NCBI GenBank assembly: GCA_950295325.1
Contig: OX485809.1
Location: forward strand, 19,160,001-19,224,000
DNA: 64,000 nt
Source of the DNA: Polytrichum commune
Lineage: Eukaryota > Streptophyta > Polytrichopsida > Polytrichales > Polytrichaceae
Reading direction: 5' to 3'
A program made the position numbers and the translations under genes. The notes below the pieces were generated by a model that did no database searches, was not told the origin of the DNA, and was given only the letters and a program-made list of their open reading frames with translations. Positions 14,301 to 25,692 of the stretch are shown one piece after another. Numbering within the stretch: position 1 is the stretch's first letter; every line of letters begins with the position of its first letter.

Positions 14301-15461
14301 GTGCAGGTTTGTTGATTTCTTTACTGAATACACATGCCCTCCCAATTGTGTTCACTATTAAGTGTAGAGTGGTTATTACTATTTGAAGACATAGTCCCAA
14401 TCTTTTTTAACCTGTGTCTTTAGGATGTTTGCTCTTTGGTCCTCACCAAACCACGTACCAATCAAATTTAGGGTCCGATAAAGAAAACAAGTCACTTAAG
14501 ACCCATCTACCTTACCCTGAAATATGAGATGAAATGTTTCTGTCATGAAGTTTCAATTCGTGCACTGAAGGATTAGATTTGCTCATAATTGAGCGGATGA
14601 CGTAGAGAGCGCGAATGTTTGTGGGATGCACGAGCTGAAGTCACAAATGCAAAGGCACTGAAAGAAGAGAATGAGAAAGCGACTCAGGTGTTGCAAGCGA
14701 AAGCCATTGTAGCATTGGCTCGGCGGAGGTCACAGGTTTGTTCATCATATTCATCGCAAACTATGTTTAAAGCGATCCCATCTAAAATTAACTCATTCTT
14801 ATACCACAGGTGCTCTTACATGCAGATAAATGCATTAGTATTTGGATCATCAATGTCACGTATGAGTAAATTTTTATTTTCTCCTTGACATGAGGTAATG
14901 TCCTAAGTATAGCTTTGAAGTAGGACTGCTTACAATGCAGAAGAATGAGTAACAATGTCAGAATAAATGCTTAATTTGTTATTTGCCATTACACTTAGCT
15001 TGGATTCCAAAGTTAGAGGTTTTCTTGGATCCTCAAATGCGATATGAGATTTTGGTATCAATATGTGAATTTTTTTGGAGCTCTCATGGTCCTAAAAATG
15101 ATGAAGTAGCGTCACAACCCCCCCCCCCCCCCCCCCCCCTTGGAAAAAAGAGAGTCTATTGAGCCTACTAAGGTTACCAAATTTTGAGCACATAGTCCAA
15201 TATACGACTTCTTAGGCGCTTAAAACTTAGGTAGTGATGAAATATCTATATCCCAATTGACAATGCTTGTTGTGTGGAGAGCCAAAGCAACAAGCTGAGA
15301 GGGCTGAATTTATGGATCTTGTGATGGAAGACGCAAAGTTCTTCAAGTTCACGAGCATAAAAGCAAGGGAGGAGCGCGAAAGGCTTCAAGGAATTCACCA
15401 CAAAGTTCATCAAAAGGCTCAAGCTTCCAGGTTCGATCCAAAAGTTGACAAGAATGAATGA
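5323..15461 (+). CDS. Multi-exon gene, zinc-finger-like plus coiled-coil protein, family unknown
   Basis: Function not recognised. Proposed exons: 5323-5664 (ATG start), 7237-7584, 9259-9486, 10708-10856, about 13120-13359, 13876-about 14073, about 14606-14736 and about 15276-15461 (TGA). The first four join in phase 0 with good sites (AACACAG acceptor, GTATGT and GTGAGC donors). Exons 5-8 also join consistently (0, then 2, then 0). Exon 4 leaves in phase 2 while exon 5 enters in phase 0, so one or more exons between 10.86 and 13.12 kb are missing from this model. Exon 2 has CAVCHKRRF followed by LLIHA, a C-x2-C...H pattern recalling the zf-XS finger of SGS3-like proteins. Exon 5 has FTNRTTKIMSKWTNNFK, faintly SAND-like. 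Exons 6-8 are charged and coiled-coil-like. Introns hold MITEs and abundant dispersed repeats. It could also be two genes, or a decayed one; the phase agreement argues for a real transcript. Confidence 0.5.
5711..5842. mobile_element. CACTA MITE (132 bp)
   Basis: It begins CACTACAAGCATAT and ends ATATGTTGGTAGTG, an inverted pair of about 14 bp. It is flanked on both sides by TGG (5708-5710 and 5843-5845), the 3-bp target duplication expected of CACTA elements. It lies in the proposed first intron of the 5323 gene. Its ends match those of the 888-bp CACTA element at 33770. Confidence 0.8.
6978..7205. mobile_element. hAT MITE (228 bp)
   Basis: It starts CAATGAACGGGGAGTAC and ends TCTCCCCGGACACTG. 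The flanks GCTGATGA (6970-6977) and GCTGACGA (7206-7213) are an 8-bp target duplication with one change, as expected for hAT. The ends match those of the transposase-bearing hAT remnant at 48631-51105. It lies in intron 1 of the 5323 gene, and its right target-site copy is about 25-30 bp from the exon 2 acceptor at 7236. Confidence 0.8.
7430..9090 (+). repeat. Decayed tandem copies of the exon 2 end and adjoining intron
   Basis: The exon 2 stretch CTCCAAGAGGCTCTC through the donor and the following intron sequence (ATTTTCATCGCATTACTTGG) recurs in worn form at about 7815-7995. It recurs again, more broken, at about 8285-8345 with 8570-8665, and as a scrap near 9058-9085. The copies contain stops and are unlikely to be spliced in. 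They suggest repeated local duplication of the end of exon 2. Confidence 0.55.
10310..10640 (-). repeat. Dispersed repeat family copy (reverse)
   Basis: One of at least ten copies in this window of an AT-rich repeat of about 300-450 bp. Hallmarks in the forward sense are TTAGCAAATCCAAATC, GAGCTCATATGAATATCTT, TTATCAAAGTGA, AAACCTAGAATGGT and GAGCACATAGTCCAATCT. This copy is inverted. It sits in an intron of the 5323 gene; a partial forward copy precedes it at about 10070-10205. Confidence 0.6.
11330..11620 (+). repeat. Dispersed repeat family copy (forward)
   Basis: Carries the full string of family hallmarks in order, from the TAGCAAATCCAAATCG block to GAGCACATAGTCCAATCT. It includes a run of about 15 C at 11529-11543 where other copies have a short CTCCC. 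Intronic in the 5323 gene model. Confidence 0.65.
11630..12120 (+). repeat. GGGTGGGCAT minisatellite, two clusters
   Basis: About 11631-11780 and 11990-12100 consist of repeated CATGGGTGGGCATGGGTGGG units. The first cluster opens with the complementary C-rich version (CCCATGCCCATGCCCACC), so it is also an inverted repeat. Each cluster has four or more GGG runs with short spacers, enough for a G-quadruplex on the + strand. It lies in the gap between resolved exons of the 5323 gene. Confidence 0.7.
12405..12625 (+). repeat. Dispersed repeat family copy (partial, forward)
   Basis: Contains TTATCAAAGTGAAGATTCTC, AACTTTGAACCTAGTATGAT, a GACACATAGTCCAATCTC block and the right-hand CCATATACCACTTAAATATA block. 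The left part of the repeat is missing. Partial copies of the same family are also seen at about 14330-14560, 15000-15240 and 16360-16510. Confidence 0.55.
15118..15139 (+). repeat. Poly(C) run
   Basis: About 22 consecutive C residues inside a dispersed repeat copy (about 15000-15240). A second C run of 15 lies at 11529-11543 at the equivalent place in another copy, so both probably expanded from the repeat's own CTCCC motif. Such runs are error-prone in sequencing. Confidence 0.8.
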
Positions 15462-17049
15462 GATTGCTCAAATCAACTAAAACACAATAAACTTCACATA
15501 AAAGTGTTCCCTAAACCAAGGAAAGAGGGAATTATTGCAAACAAGCGCACCTCTCATTCATCCAATATAAAAACTTCACCCCTATAGGTTTGTTGTGCAT
15601 TCATCTCAAATAACTTGGACTGGACTAATTCCAGGTCTTTAAAGCTTATTCCGGATGTCAAATCAACTTTTAAAAGTAACCTCCTGACTGCATACTATTT
15701 CATGGCTTTTGTGTTGGATAAAAGAGTGGTACACTCATATGTAACATTTCTCTCTCTCCCTATACCAAGAACATCAGAGTGCAGAGAAAGAAAATCCATT
15801 GATTTGTTGAGCTTCTGATGAAATTGGTGCTGGTGTTGCTTCAGGAAGGAGTGTCCAGTCTGCTTGGAGAGCTTTCGAATACAACCTAAAGTAGAGGTTG
15901 ATGATGCCAACGATGATGACGACACTGATTGAAGCTTTGTCCGCATATATTGGGTACAGCAACAAACTCACAAACAGATTCAACAACCCAGTAAGTCCAG
16001 ATTACAAAAAGGGCTTGAAGGTTACCCAGGAAAAAAAGAAAAACCAGAATATATGGACACAATGTACACCATAGAATTTACTTAGTGACATGAATTTACA
16101 AATTCATGAAATCTTGTAGGAGTCCGCAGTGTTTCTACAACTACATCTGTCCTAGCACATTGTTGGAATGAGACCACATCGAGCAGTATCCCTATGGCTA
16201 GAACAAAGCACAGTAAAAAAACAGACTTGTGAAATAAGAAAAACCCTTGCAACTTCATCATGTGATAGGATGCACATCCACATTATGACACCACTTGCAA
16301 GACTGAAGAGATGATACACACATGACCTACATTTTATAGTGGATAAACACTTAAAGGCCAACGCTTCTGACCTGTAGCCCTGGCCACTTCTCCTAAGATA
16401 TGAAACATACAATTACCTAGTACTGGATGATTAGCAAATCCAAATCGAGGCTGTGGCCATTTTCCTTATAATTTTCGGAGCTCATTTTCCTCATAATAAG
16501 AAAAGTATCTGAATAAGGGTTGTCTACCGTATGACTAATTCAAGTCATACAGTGCTGCTACCCTTGATACGCTTCCTCCCCAAACAAATTTTGTACTCAA
16601 GTTAGCCTAAAAATGAGAGTTTAATTGCAGACTGCTCCCTATAATAATAATAGCACATATCTGACCACAACACATAAGAGCATAGACGATTCAAGAATTA
16701 AGAAATAGAAAAGCCAGTATCTCAACAAACATCCAATGAGTGCAAAGTTGGAAGATGGCCAACTTATTGTACTTGTCAACTTTAAGAACTTGTCGTGACA
16801 AACTTTACATATCTACCATATCATCTTTGCAAAGATGTTCCTTGTTGAGTATGCTCACCCTCTTTTCGCAACATATCTAGGGGGTGACATGAACATTAGC
16901 CACATCTACCTTGGGGAAAAGAGCAGTACCTGGAAAGGATGACCACAAAGATTGAGCATGACTACCTTCCAACTTCCTTAAATGTACATTTGTAACTCTA
17001 CATTGCCTACCTTTCCAATAATTTTTTCAATCACACGCCTACACATGCT
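15462..17049. other. Intergenic between convergent genes
   Basis: Lies between the stop of the + strand 5323 gene and the stop of the - strand NPL4-like gene, so it should contain both 3' untranslated regions. Apart from a partial dispersed repeat at about 16360-16510, I see nothing to assign. Confidence 0.45.
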
Positions 17050-20000
17050 TTAGAAACTGCTTGCAAGGGATTCAATAATAAGCTGGTAGCCATCAGGCAC
17101 AGGTCCTTGCGTATGGATAGCTTCCGTTAACTGTGGAACATCTGTGTTGATGTCGAGGTAGTTAGACAGCAATAAGAGCAGATGGAAGTCTGATATCCTC
17201 TTTACATAAGGCTTATTCTTATTGCGCTCCAGATAACCCTTTAGAGCCTGAAGACTGGCTGGTGGCTGCCGATTTTCAACTGGGAATGTTGTTGTCAACG
17301 GACCCTATAGAGATCCCAATAGAAATGTCAGATTCACAATTACAGTAAAACCAATATATACTCGAGTGGCATTACACACTACTACTTGAGTGGTTGTGGT
17401 TGAGGTTGTGGTTCTGGCCCACTTTCAACCCAAAGTACAATTTTGTTAATTTACACACAAGGTGTACTTGTAATTGAAGAGTGGTTTTGACCTCATTTAT
17501 TGTTCCTCCTATTGGTGCAATCTGAGTGGAGACAAACAATTTGTGGATTCTAGTGAAAAGTTTGTCTGACCAATCGCCTCTTACAGAACCTCACCCAAGC
17601 TTTGCCTTTGAAGTTCACTCCAAATGCCACATAGAAACTATAAACAAAATAGAACCAAAGAAAGTAAAATACAACCATCATAACCACTCCCAACTACACC
17701 TTGTATTGTAATGGGCCCATAAGAGTTGTGGTTGTGGTTGTCATCAATGCACCTTACCCCTCAAAAATAGAACCAAAGAAAGTAACCTATGACCATCAAC
17801 CACTGTAACAGTGGTTGTCTTTAAATGTCCCTTCAGCATCTAGAGGCATAATACATGTCAACCAAATTTCAGAAGAAAATTTTCAAAAGGGATTCAAATG
17901 ACCAGCCTATTCTGCAACTTCTCAGAACTGGCTCAAAAGTAGCCTCCGCAAGCAGAGCTCACATGACACTTGATCCATCAAGCCGTCAAAGGGTAACTAA
18001 GGCAATAGTGCAGGGGTACCTGAACCCAGTGTCATATTTCATGACACTACAGGAAAATGCACTAAATGTTTGGATCTATAAAATCAGTAACATGTTCCAT
18101 GAACATCCTTAAAACCCAGAACACAGACGACATGCAGAATTACAAGTCAATGCTGAAGCACAACTTCACACTTTGAAACCATCCACAATGTATCAGGAAC
18201 CTCATCCAATTGCCATCCCTAAAGCTTCCAGCGAGGTTTTTGGCAGAACTGGATTGTGACTCCTAGGTAAATGTGAAGGGAAGAGCAATTCAGTGATTGA
18301 ACAGTTCGTGAGAAAAGTCACAAGATATTCTAAACTTGAAATTCTCGGATCATACAGTTCCACACCCTTAACAGTATAGTAGCACTCTGCATCATACAAA
18401 AGTAAACTTCTGTGCACATTTGGTTCTTTCTGCAAATAATGACAAATACTGCGCTGCGGCCACACTGTTGAGCTTATTTCCATGCTCAAAACATTGGGGA
18501 GAGTACTTGGTGCACACTATTTACCAACCTACAGTATTTAACATCATATGTCATCGTTGTAGGATACAAATCTCAATTGGATTGAAATTAGTGTGCATTT
18601 AAATGACTTCCAATCTAGGGAAAGGAGGTGAGTATATCGCGGCAGCCACATGACAAGTGTAACAAACGCTGCATACTCTTTTCTTCCATGATTATGTATA
18701 CTGTGGGCCACATTATAGGGTTTCAAAGGGTAAGTCACAGTATACATCTGCCCACACTATTTACCATAATCAATGTATCGAGAAGTGAGGATATTACAGG
18801 TCCAACCACAAATCCCACCAAAAAATTTGTAACGATCATATCAAAGCTTCTATTTGAAGTTGAGCATTATGTTGTATACTGTGGGCCACATAATACGGTT
18901 GCCCAGAGCAAGTCACACTATATATCTGCCCACACTATTTACAATAATCAGTGGAAAGTGAGGGAATTGCAGGTCCGACCATACATCCTTAAAAAAAAAA
19001 CTGTAACGACCATATAAGAGCTACTCAAACACGAGCATTATGCTGTATACTGTGGGGCCTATTTATAGAATTGCCTAGGATAAGTCACACAGTACATCTG
19101 CCCACAATATTTTCCACAATTATATCAATATGGTAGAAAGTGAAAAAATCATAGGTCCAACCACAAATCCTACAAATTCTGTACCGACCATATAAGAGCT
19201 CCTACTCGAAATTGAGTATTATGGTGTATACTGTGGGCCGCATTATAGAATTGCCCAGAGCAAGTCACACTATCATCTCTGCCCACACTACATGCTCTAA
19301 TCAGTGTAGTGGAAAGTGAGGATATTACAGGTTCGACCATAACTCCTATACCGAATTCTGGAACAATTTGCAGTTGAGCATGATGGTGTATACTGCGGAC
19401 CAGATTACAGGATTTCCCAGGCAAGTCACACTACACATCTGCCCGCACTATTAGCCATAATCAGTGTAGAGGAATAGGAAGGAATTACAGGTCCAACCAC
19501 AAATCCTACAAAAATTCTCCAACGACCATATAAGAGCTCCTACTCGAAATTGAGCTAACTGCACTCAGAAACCATACAAACTCAAGTAGTCAAAAACATG
19601 GTCACTCGGAAGAATTGAGGGCAAGAAACCACCCACCTCATGATCAAAAATCTTGACCGGCACAAGGAAGAAGTCGTTATCCACATCATAAGTATCTTTC
19701 CCAAGAATCACAACGTCCTTCTTCATGCGAGTCAACTTAGGATCGAGGTCAGGGACATTCTCCACAAACCAATCATCCTTAAAAAGCTTCACACACTGGT
19801 CACTAAGCTGAAAAGCCTCAAAATGGACATCAGCACCACCTTCTTCATTAACCTCCAGCTTCACGATAGCCGTAGCCCAATGCTCAAACTCCGACTCAGC
19901 ATGCAACTCAGCTGCCTGCCTAATCTCCGGACTGCTTAAGGTGTAATCTCTCTTAGTCTGACTCACAGTCTGAGTAAAAATAAATCCAACTTTCCTTAAC

Positions 20001-20614
20001 CCCAACCCGGCAGCAATGACATCCGCACGTTTCTCCTCATCCATATCCCGCATGAGGATCAAATTCTCTTCACTCCCTTGTTGTGGAGGCTCATAGATAA
20101 ACTCCACCAAAACCTCCCCAGCCTCATTCACACTGCCATACATAAACCCACCTCGTTTGATGGAAAAGGCTAAACTTTCATGCACATAATGCTGGAATGA
20201 GTTTGCTGCATCTCTGTCGAATGATAGAGAGCTGCAGTGTGGCTTCTCCTGGCGTTCAATCCTTGTTTGGCGTGCAATCAGGTCATCCATGGTCATCTTC
20301 TTCCCAAATGCCCCATGAGGAGTTACCGGTGGTCCTGCTATCACTCTCTCCCCACTGTATGACAGAAACAGCACCGCTCCATGTGTTATCCCTAAAGATG
20401 ATAACGTTACCGCTGGGTTCTGCATGTCGGAAAATTGGGATGCATTCACGGACGGATCCTTGCTTAATAACAACGCTTGGTTACGTGATACCAGCTGATT
20501 GCTTATGGGGACATTTAGAGTCTCCGCTATCGCCTTTTGTAGATCCCCCACTGTCGCGTTCGCCGCCACCGTCACCCTCTCTAGCCCGTCACGGCTCCTC
20601 ATCCGGATCAACAT
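17050..20614 (-). CDS. NPL4: NPL4-like protein (Cdc48/p97 cofactor), two exons
   Basis: Exon 1 is 20614-19637 (326 codons) and exon 2 is 17304-17050 (84 codons plus TAA), giving about 410 residues, close to the usual 413 of plant NPL4-like proteins. The donor is GAG|GTGGGT at 19636 and the acceptor CTATAG| at 17305; the junction is in phase 0 and reads KIFDHE then GPLTTTFPVENR, the expected continuation. Residues 1-85 form the ubiquitin-like region (RSRDGLERV near the start). The NPL4 core follows with HCSSLSFDRDAANSFQHYV, KRGGFMYG and VEFIYEPPQQG, and the C-terminal VKRISDFHLLLLLSNYL is on exon 2. As in other plant forms there is no N-terminal zinc finger. The family acts with UFD1 and CDC48 to extract ubiquitinated proteins from ER membranes and chromatin. 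The upstream frame stays open to 20815, but the ATG at 20614 matches the family start. The intron of 2.3 kb contains a tandem array. Confidence 0.95.
18696..19556. repeat. Five-copy tandem array in the NPL4 intron
   Basis: The motif GTATACTGTGGGCC recurs at 18696, 18874, 19045, 19226 and (as GTATACTGCGGACC) 19387, so units are about 161-181 bp. Each unit contains AAGTCACAC, TCTGCCCACACTATTTAC and TTACAGGTCCAACCACAAAT, and most end with CGACCATATAAGAGCT. The array begins about 80 bp inside the intron's 5' splice site in the transcribed sense. Units differ by substitutions and small indels, so it is not a recent expansion. Confidence 0.85.
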
Positions 20615-20855
20615 CTTGCTTCCTGGAACTCTTAACCCCCGATCGCAATACAATCGCAAAAAAACAAAGCTCCCAAAAATATGCAAAACAAAATGGCCCA
20701 AAAAATGGAAGAAATTGATGCGATTCGCTTCGAACTTCACTGGTGGAAGGCAACTAGTTCCAGCTGGGATGCGATTGACGAGCGGAAGCGTCTGCGAAAC
20801 GGATTGGATTCGCAAAGACGCTGGTGACCTGGTCGGTGACGCACCGGGAAGAATG

Positions 20856-20864
20856 AAACCCTAA
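20856..20864 (+). promoter_or_regulatory. Telo-box upstream of the NPL4-like gene
   Basis: AAACCCTAA lies about 240 bp upstream of the proposed start codon, with a second ACCCTAG core at about 20872. Telo-boxes are known in plants near transcription starts of housekeeping and translation-related genes. A GGCCCA motif, similar to a site II element, lies near 20695. Function here is inferred from position only. Confidence 0.45.
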
Positions 20865-21149
20865 TTGTGTAACCCTAGAATTGGTTCTGTACTCTTAACA
20901 TTACCCCCTGCGTCTTTCTGGCTCTTCGTGACAGGGTGAGTATCAAGTGCTGCCACTTGGCGGATGCCCATTGGTGGCCGGGTGTAGGATAGTGCTTAAT
21001 ACGTTATGTGGGAGTAACATTATGTGAGAGTTCGTTATGTTGGTTATGAATGAGGACTCTAGGTGTAAGAATTGGATTGGTAGATTCCCATGTATGTGGC
21101 TTGGGACCTAAGCAATCAATTTATGTGAAAAGCAACGGTGGGGTCTTAA

Positions 21150-21530
21150 ATGGTTACTTTTTCCCCAACTAGCCCACTTCTCCTAGGATTGCATTTGATT
21201 TGCATAATTATCTTAGTATGAGATGCTTAACAAATCCAAATCTTTCCTCATAATTTTTGGAGCTCATATGCATATCATATTCCTTATCAAAGTGAAATTT
21301 CTCGTTCTCGTTTTATGGTCTCATAGGTCTCCTCAAATATGTTGACTAATGAACCTACAATAATTATCATATTTGAGCACACAGTCCAATCTCTTTTGGA
21401 CACATGTCTTTTTTTTTTGTATTTGTTCTTAGATTCACACCTAACCGTACACCATGCAAATGATACATGTGTCCATTTTATCTCATAAACCCAAATAGGC
21501 ACGTCTACCATATCACTACAATAACATGGT
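21150..21530 (+). repeat. Dispersed repeat family copy (forward, near complete)
   Basis: The longest clear copy: CTAGCCCACTTCTCCTAGGA, AACAAATCCAAATC, GGAGCTCATATGCATATCAT, TTATCAAAGTGAAATTTCTC, ATGTTGACTAATGAACCTAC, GAGCACACAGTCCAATCTC and a right part near CCGTACACCATGCAAATGA. It is probably useful as the reference for the family. Confidence 0.65.
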
Positions 21531-22954
21531 CGGTTTGCACATGGAGAAACCGTCTCTTCAAGTAGTTTTTAAAATCACAATGTAGTCACTAGATCATCAC
21601 TCTAAGTCGCTTGTGCTAAAGGTTATCGTTTGGAAAGCGGATATTGAAGTTATAATATGATTTTGCTTCCACTTTGAGCTCATAGCTAGCCTCCCAACTT
21701 GTGGATGTTTTCCCAAAGGAATCATTGTACCATATCAAAACATGGCCTCTCAATCCTCAAGTGTTTTATCTCTCCGAGGCTTGAATGTTGGAAATACATT
21801 CACACATGTTTTTGAAGATATACTGAAAAAAAAATATTGAGTAAAGAATGAACTTGTTAAAAATACACATCAACTTTGGCCCAATTTTTTTAAATAAAAT
21901 TACTGTAATTAGCTAATTTTGTTCAAATAGGATGTTATTACTTCTCTTCCATATGAAGATACCAAACATCGTTGCAAACTTCCGACCAAATTGAATGTAA
22001 ATTCCATTTATGAAAGATTTCTTGATGTTTTGACTTTGAATACGTATCTTACATGGAGCTCCTTGAATAAATAGAAAGTTCAATCATATGGATATGGCCT
22101 AGGGGTGGACTCTTCATACCATTTACAAATTGAACTCATATTTAAGTAAATATGGACATGTTCTCAAATTTTGGACTTTCACAATATGTGATTTTTATGG
22201 GAGATATGTGAATCCTCACTAGAACCTTGAATGTTGTAATAATAAAATATGATGGGGAGTGTGTATAGAGAGAAAGAAAGAGTTCATTTTTCAAAAAAAT
22301 TACAAATTTTTGACTTCCTCTTTTCATAGGCCAAATCCTTCAACTTCTTCATCATTGCAATACAAGGGTGGGTGGGTGGGAATTTCCACAAGACTCTTTC
22401 CATTTCTTTTGCATCTTCCTATTTGGTAACACAATAACATTTTGCATAATGAAGTTGTTTGTAATTATGCCTAACTGGATCTGATGTACAACATATACAA
22501 TTTGTGTCATAACCTAATTTGCTTTGCAAGAATATGTACCTTACTTAGGGAATCTGCTATCAAATGGTATCCAACAACAAATGTTTGATTTTGACTGTCC
22601 CATACCTTGGAAGTTTAATTACCTATCTTCTTGCTTCACCTCAAAGCACATATAGCTAATCCACCACGTGTATGGAGTATTTACAAGGGAAATGTTCCTA
22701 GTAACTTCAACCAATAGATATGCATAAAATGTCATAATCACAATACATCATTGTATTGAAGGTGTGAAGGACATGCCTCACATGTGCCCATGCAACCAAC
22801 CAACAAGCATTTTTGATTAGTTACGTACATAAGGTAAATAACAACAGGACCCAATTGTTATCCATGTCGCACACATATAACCGTCTTATTTATAAAGAAG
22901 ACAATCGCTAGGTATATTAATGTAAGAGTTTACAATCAAATGTTTTAATAGCAT

Positions 22955-23002
<48 letters not shown>

Positions 23003-25587
23003 CGAAACAACCAATATAATATTATCATAATGAACTATGCATTTCCAATTAATATATGATCCTACCATACAACTCTATAAGAGGATCCTACAATAGAATT
23101 GAGCATGTTGTAATTATGGAATTGGATGTAATTGAGTTTTACTTAAACATTACAGTTGACTAACATAAATGTGAGAAGGGGTATTATTTAAGGCATTAGT
23201 GTACATACTATACATAAGGGATAGGTAATATTCTTCTCTAGTGTGTACATATAGAAAGGTTATTAAGAATTTTGAAGTAAAGCTAGATGTACAAAAGGGG
23301 CCCTAATGTTGAAGAGAAAATTGACAATAGATGTGTCGGTTTTATCCAATCCATTCTTGTTAGGGTTTGCATTTGGGTTATAGGTTTTTAACAAACTAGA
23401 GGCTCTTGGAGTGCTCATGGACTCCCTTAAGTTTTGCTCTCTAGATTGTGGCTAAGTCATTGTGTTCTTGTCTTTATTTGTTTGATGTAATTGTTAAGGT
23501 ACATGCCACGTATGAACAAATGTTTATGACTTTCTCATTGGAAAGTGAAGATGAATTTTATATGTAACAAAAGCCTATTTAATCCATGATTTGTATATTG
23601 TATATATAGTGGAGGCATTAATTACTTTAAATTGATAAATACTTAGTATACAAACATGAGCCCATGTTCTAGCACGCCATTAGCACATATGCATTTCTTT
23701 TTCTCTTTAAACTTCTCATATATAGGGGTTTAACTTCATAATGACTCACACACATCATTTAGGTTTTCAATGAACACTCCACCCCCCAAGGAATGTGGTC
23801 TATGAATTTTTTGCAACAAGTTTGATTCATAAAAGTTTGAAAGCTTGCAACTTAAGGCAAATGTGCTTTTATTGGTTAGTTTTTCTTCTTTCCTATGATT
23901 CTCAACTTCGATTTCAAAGTATGATATTTCTTGGATCCGCAATCGTGATGTAAGATTTTGGCAATAATCCATGAAATTCTTTGATCTCCCATATTAATGC
24001 TATGGTTTTTCAAAATCAAAAATGTCAAAGCCATAAAATGATTAGGTAGACCCCTACAATTATGTTCATCATCAAACCTAGAATGATTAAGATTTTTAAG
24101 GATGTAGTATGATTTCTTTTTAGCACTTGTCTTTTTAGTTTCCATTCTTGGAGGGTGTTCTACAATTAAGTTCTAGGCGTCAACATGTATCATTTTTATA
24201 TGACTAAGAGTCTTCTCCTATCCAAATTTTCCACATAGTATGTGCACATGCATCTCTTTGCTCCTCAAGTATAATTAAACAATAAAATAGTTGACATTTT
24301 GTTGACCAGGCATAGAGCAAGTGGCGCCCCTCCCTAGCTTTTGTTTTTTAGGTCATTGACACAAGTGTTGGAAGTAGAAAAATATGTAAAATTCCTTCAA
24401 AAACCTTGACTTGGTCCCCAAAAATTATCTCTATCATCAATGGACTTTGGAGATAGAAAGGGAGGAGAACGAGGTGTGAACACAAATGAAATGCGACAAG
24501 GAAGCAGTAATGCAAGTGCAAAAGAAGAAGAAGGTACAATTATAAAATAGCAAGGAGTTGCAAATGTAATAGGACCTAAATATCATAAAGAAATTTTAGC
24601 AATTTGCATTTTTCTTTTCTTATCAAAGGTGTGCACATGTTTGAAGCAAATTTTCATAACGTTACGGCAACCATGTGTTAAGCATCCATTGCCAAAAATG
24701 GCCATGTAGGAGTAACTTGTAAAGATTGGGGAAAACCCTAGGCATGTTGGTAATGAGGGGCAACCAACTTAAGGCGTCAAGCCAATACTATAAACTATTA
24801 GCCTATAACAACCAACGGAGGGATCTTAGGTGGGGCCCCAAAGCTAGGAGAGAATACTTGTTGGTAGGGCAAGTAACTCTTGCACTTGCAATTTCATACT
24901 CAGGACCACTTCACACATGAGCCAAGAGCCATGACCATGAAATTGTGAGAGCCCAAAAGAACGTGTCCCAACGCCATCCCAACACACCTCCAAAATCATG
25001 TAGTGTGGTCACGGACCCTCAAGTGTAGTGTGAAGTCATATGTGATTGGCCCCTTAATCAAATGCTATTTCAATGAATTTTTACTCATGCACGTCCTCAC
25101 ACATGATAAAATAGAATAAACCAACAATTGTGAGCATTTGGAGTGCCATGGTCTCCCGGTTTTGGGTTAGGCTTACCTCCAAGAGGTGGTTATTGAAAAA
25201 AGTCCAAGTGACCATGAAACATGATCCATTTGATGCCATGTAGGAAGGAATCCATGTAGACTTTACATCCATCTTGCATTCACGTATTCCGTTGGTCCCT
25301 CAAGCGTAGTGTGAAGCGAACTTGGATTGGCTCCGCCTTTTCCACCAATGAGAGTGCTTGAAGTGTAATGGTCACGGGCTCTCAATCTTGTGTGTGAAGT
25401 GGCCCTCAAATATGCATCTCCCAGGAATATAGACAACCTTGTCCGGCATCACCTTGTCTTGAGTAATGTTGGGCCCACCAAAAATTTAGCACATTGTTAA
25501 ATAGTGCTATATTTGACTATATTTTTGATGTAGGTGTATACATATGTTATTGTATGTATATCATCCTCAACATAACATTATTCATAT
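21531..25587. other. Intergenic, no gene seen
   Basis: AT-rich with no supported exon. It contains a GA microsatellite (about 22959-23000) and another partial dispersed repeat at about 23870-24230. A CACTACAATAACATGG sequence at about 21515 resembles a CACTA end, but I found no partner. Confidence 0.45.
22959..23000 (+). repeat. (GA)n microsatellite
   Basis: About 20 uninterrupted AG/GA dinucleotides. A second, shorter GA run lies at about 44994-45015 in the leader of the Harbinger ORF1. Confidence 0.9.
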
Positions 25588-25692
25588 CCATAACAGTGTT
25601 CTGCGGGACTGACAATATTCCACTGAATATTCCGTCTTGATATATAAAAACATTCATTGGAATATTGTCAGTCCCACTGAATGTTGTTATGG
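25588..25692. mobile_element. Palindromic MITE (105 bp)
   Basis: CCATAACAGTG, a short spacer and GGGACTGACAATATTCCA at the left are matched by the inverted TGGAATATTGTCAGTCCC and GTTGTTATGG at the right. About 35 bp per arm pair, leaving a short AT-rich loop. There is no ORF and the superfamily is undetermined. Confidence 0.65.

Noticed and set aside
20615-20815. Upstream 67-codon extension of the NPL4-like ORF
   Set aside because: The extension has no counterpart in the family and overlaps the promoter/leader region; the ATG at 20614 gives the normal N-terminus.
20197-20864. ORFs of 121-173 codons on the + strand over NPL4 exon 1
   Set aside because: They lie antisense to a well-supported exon and show no domains.
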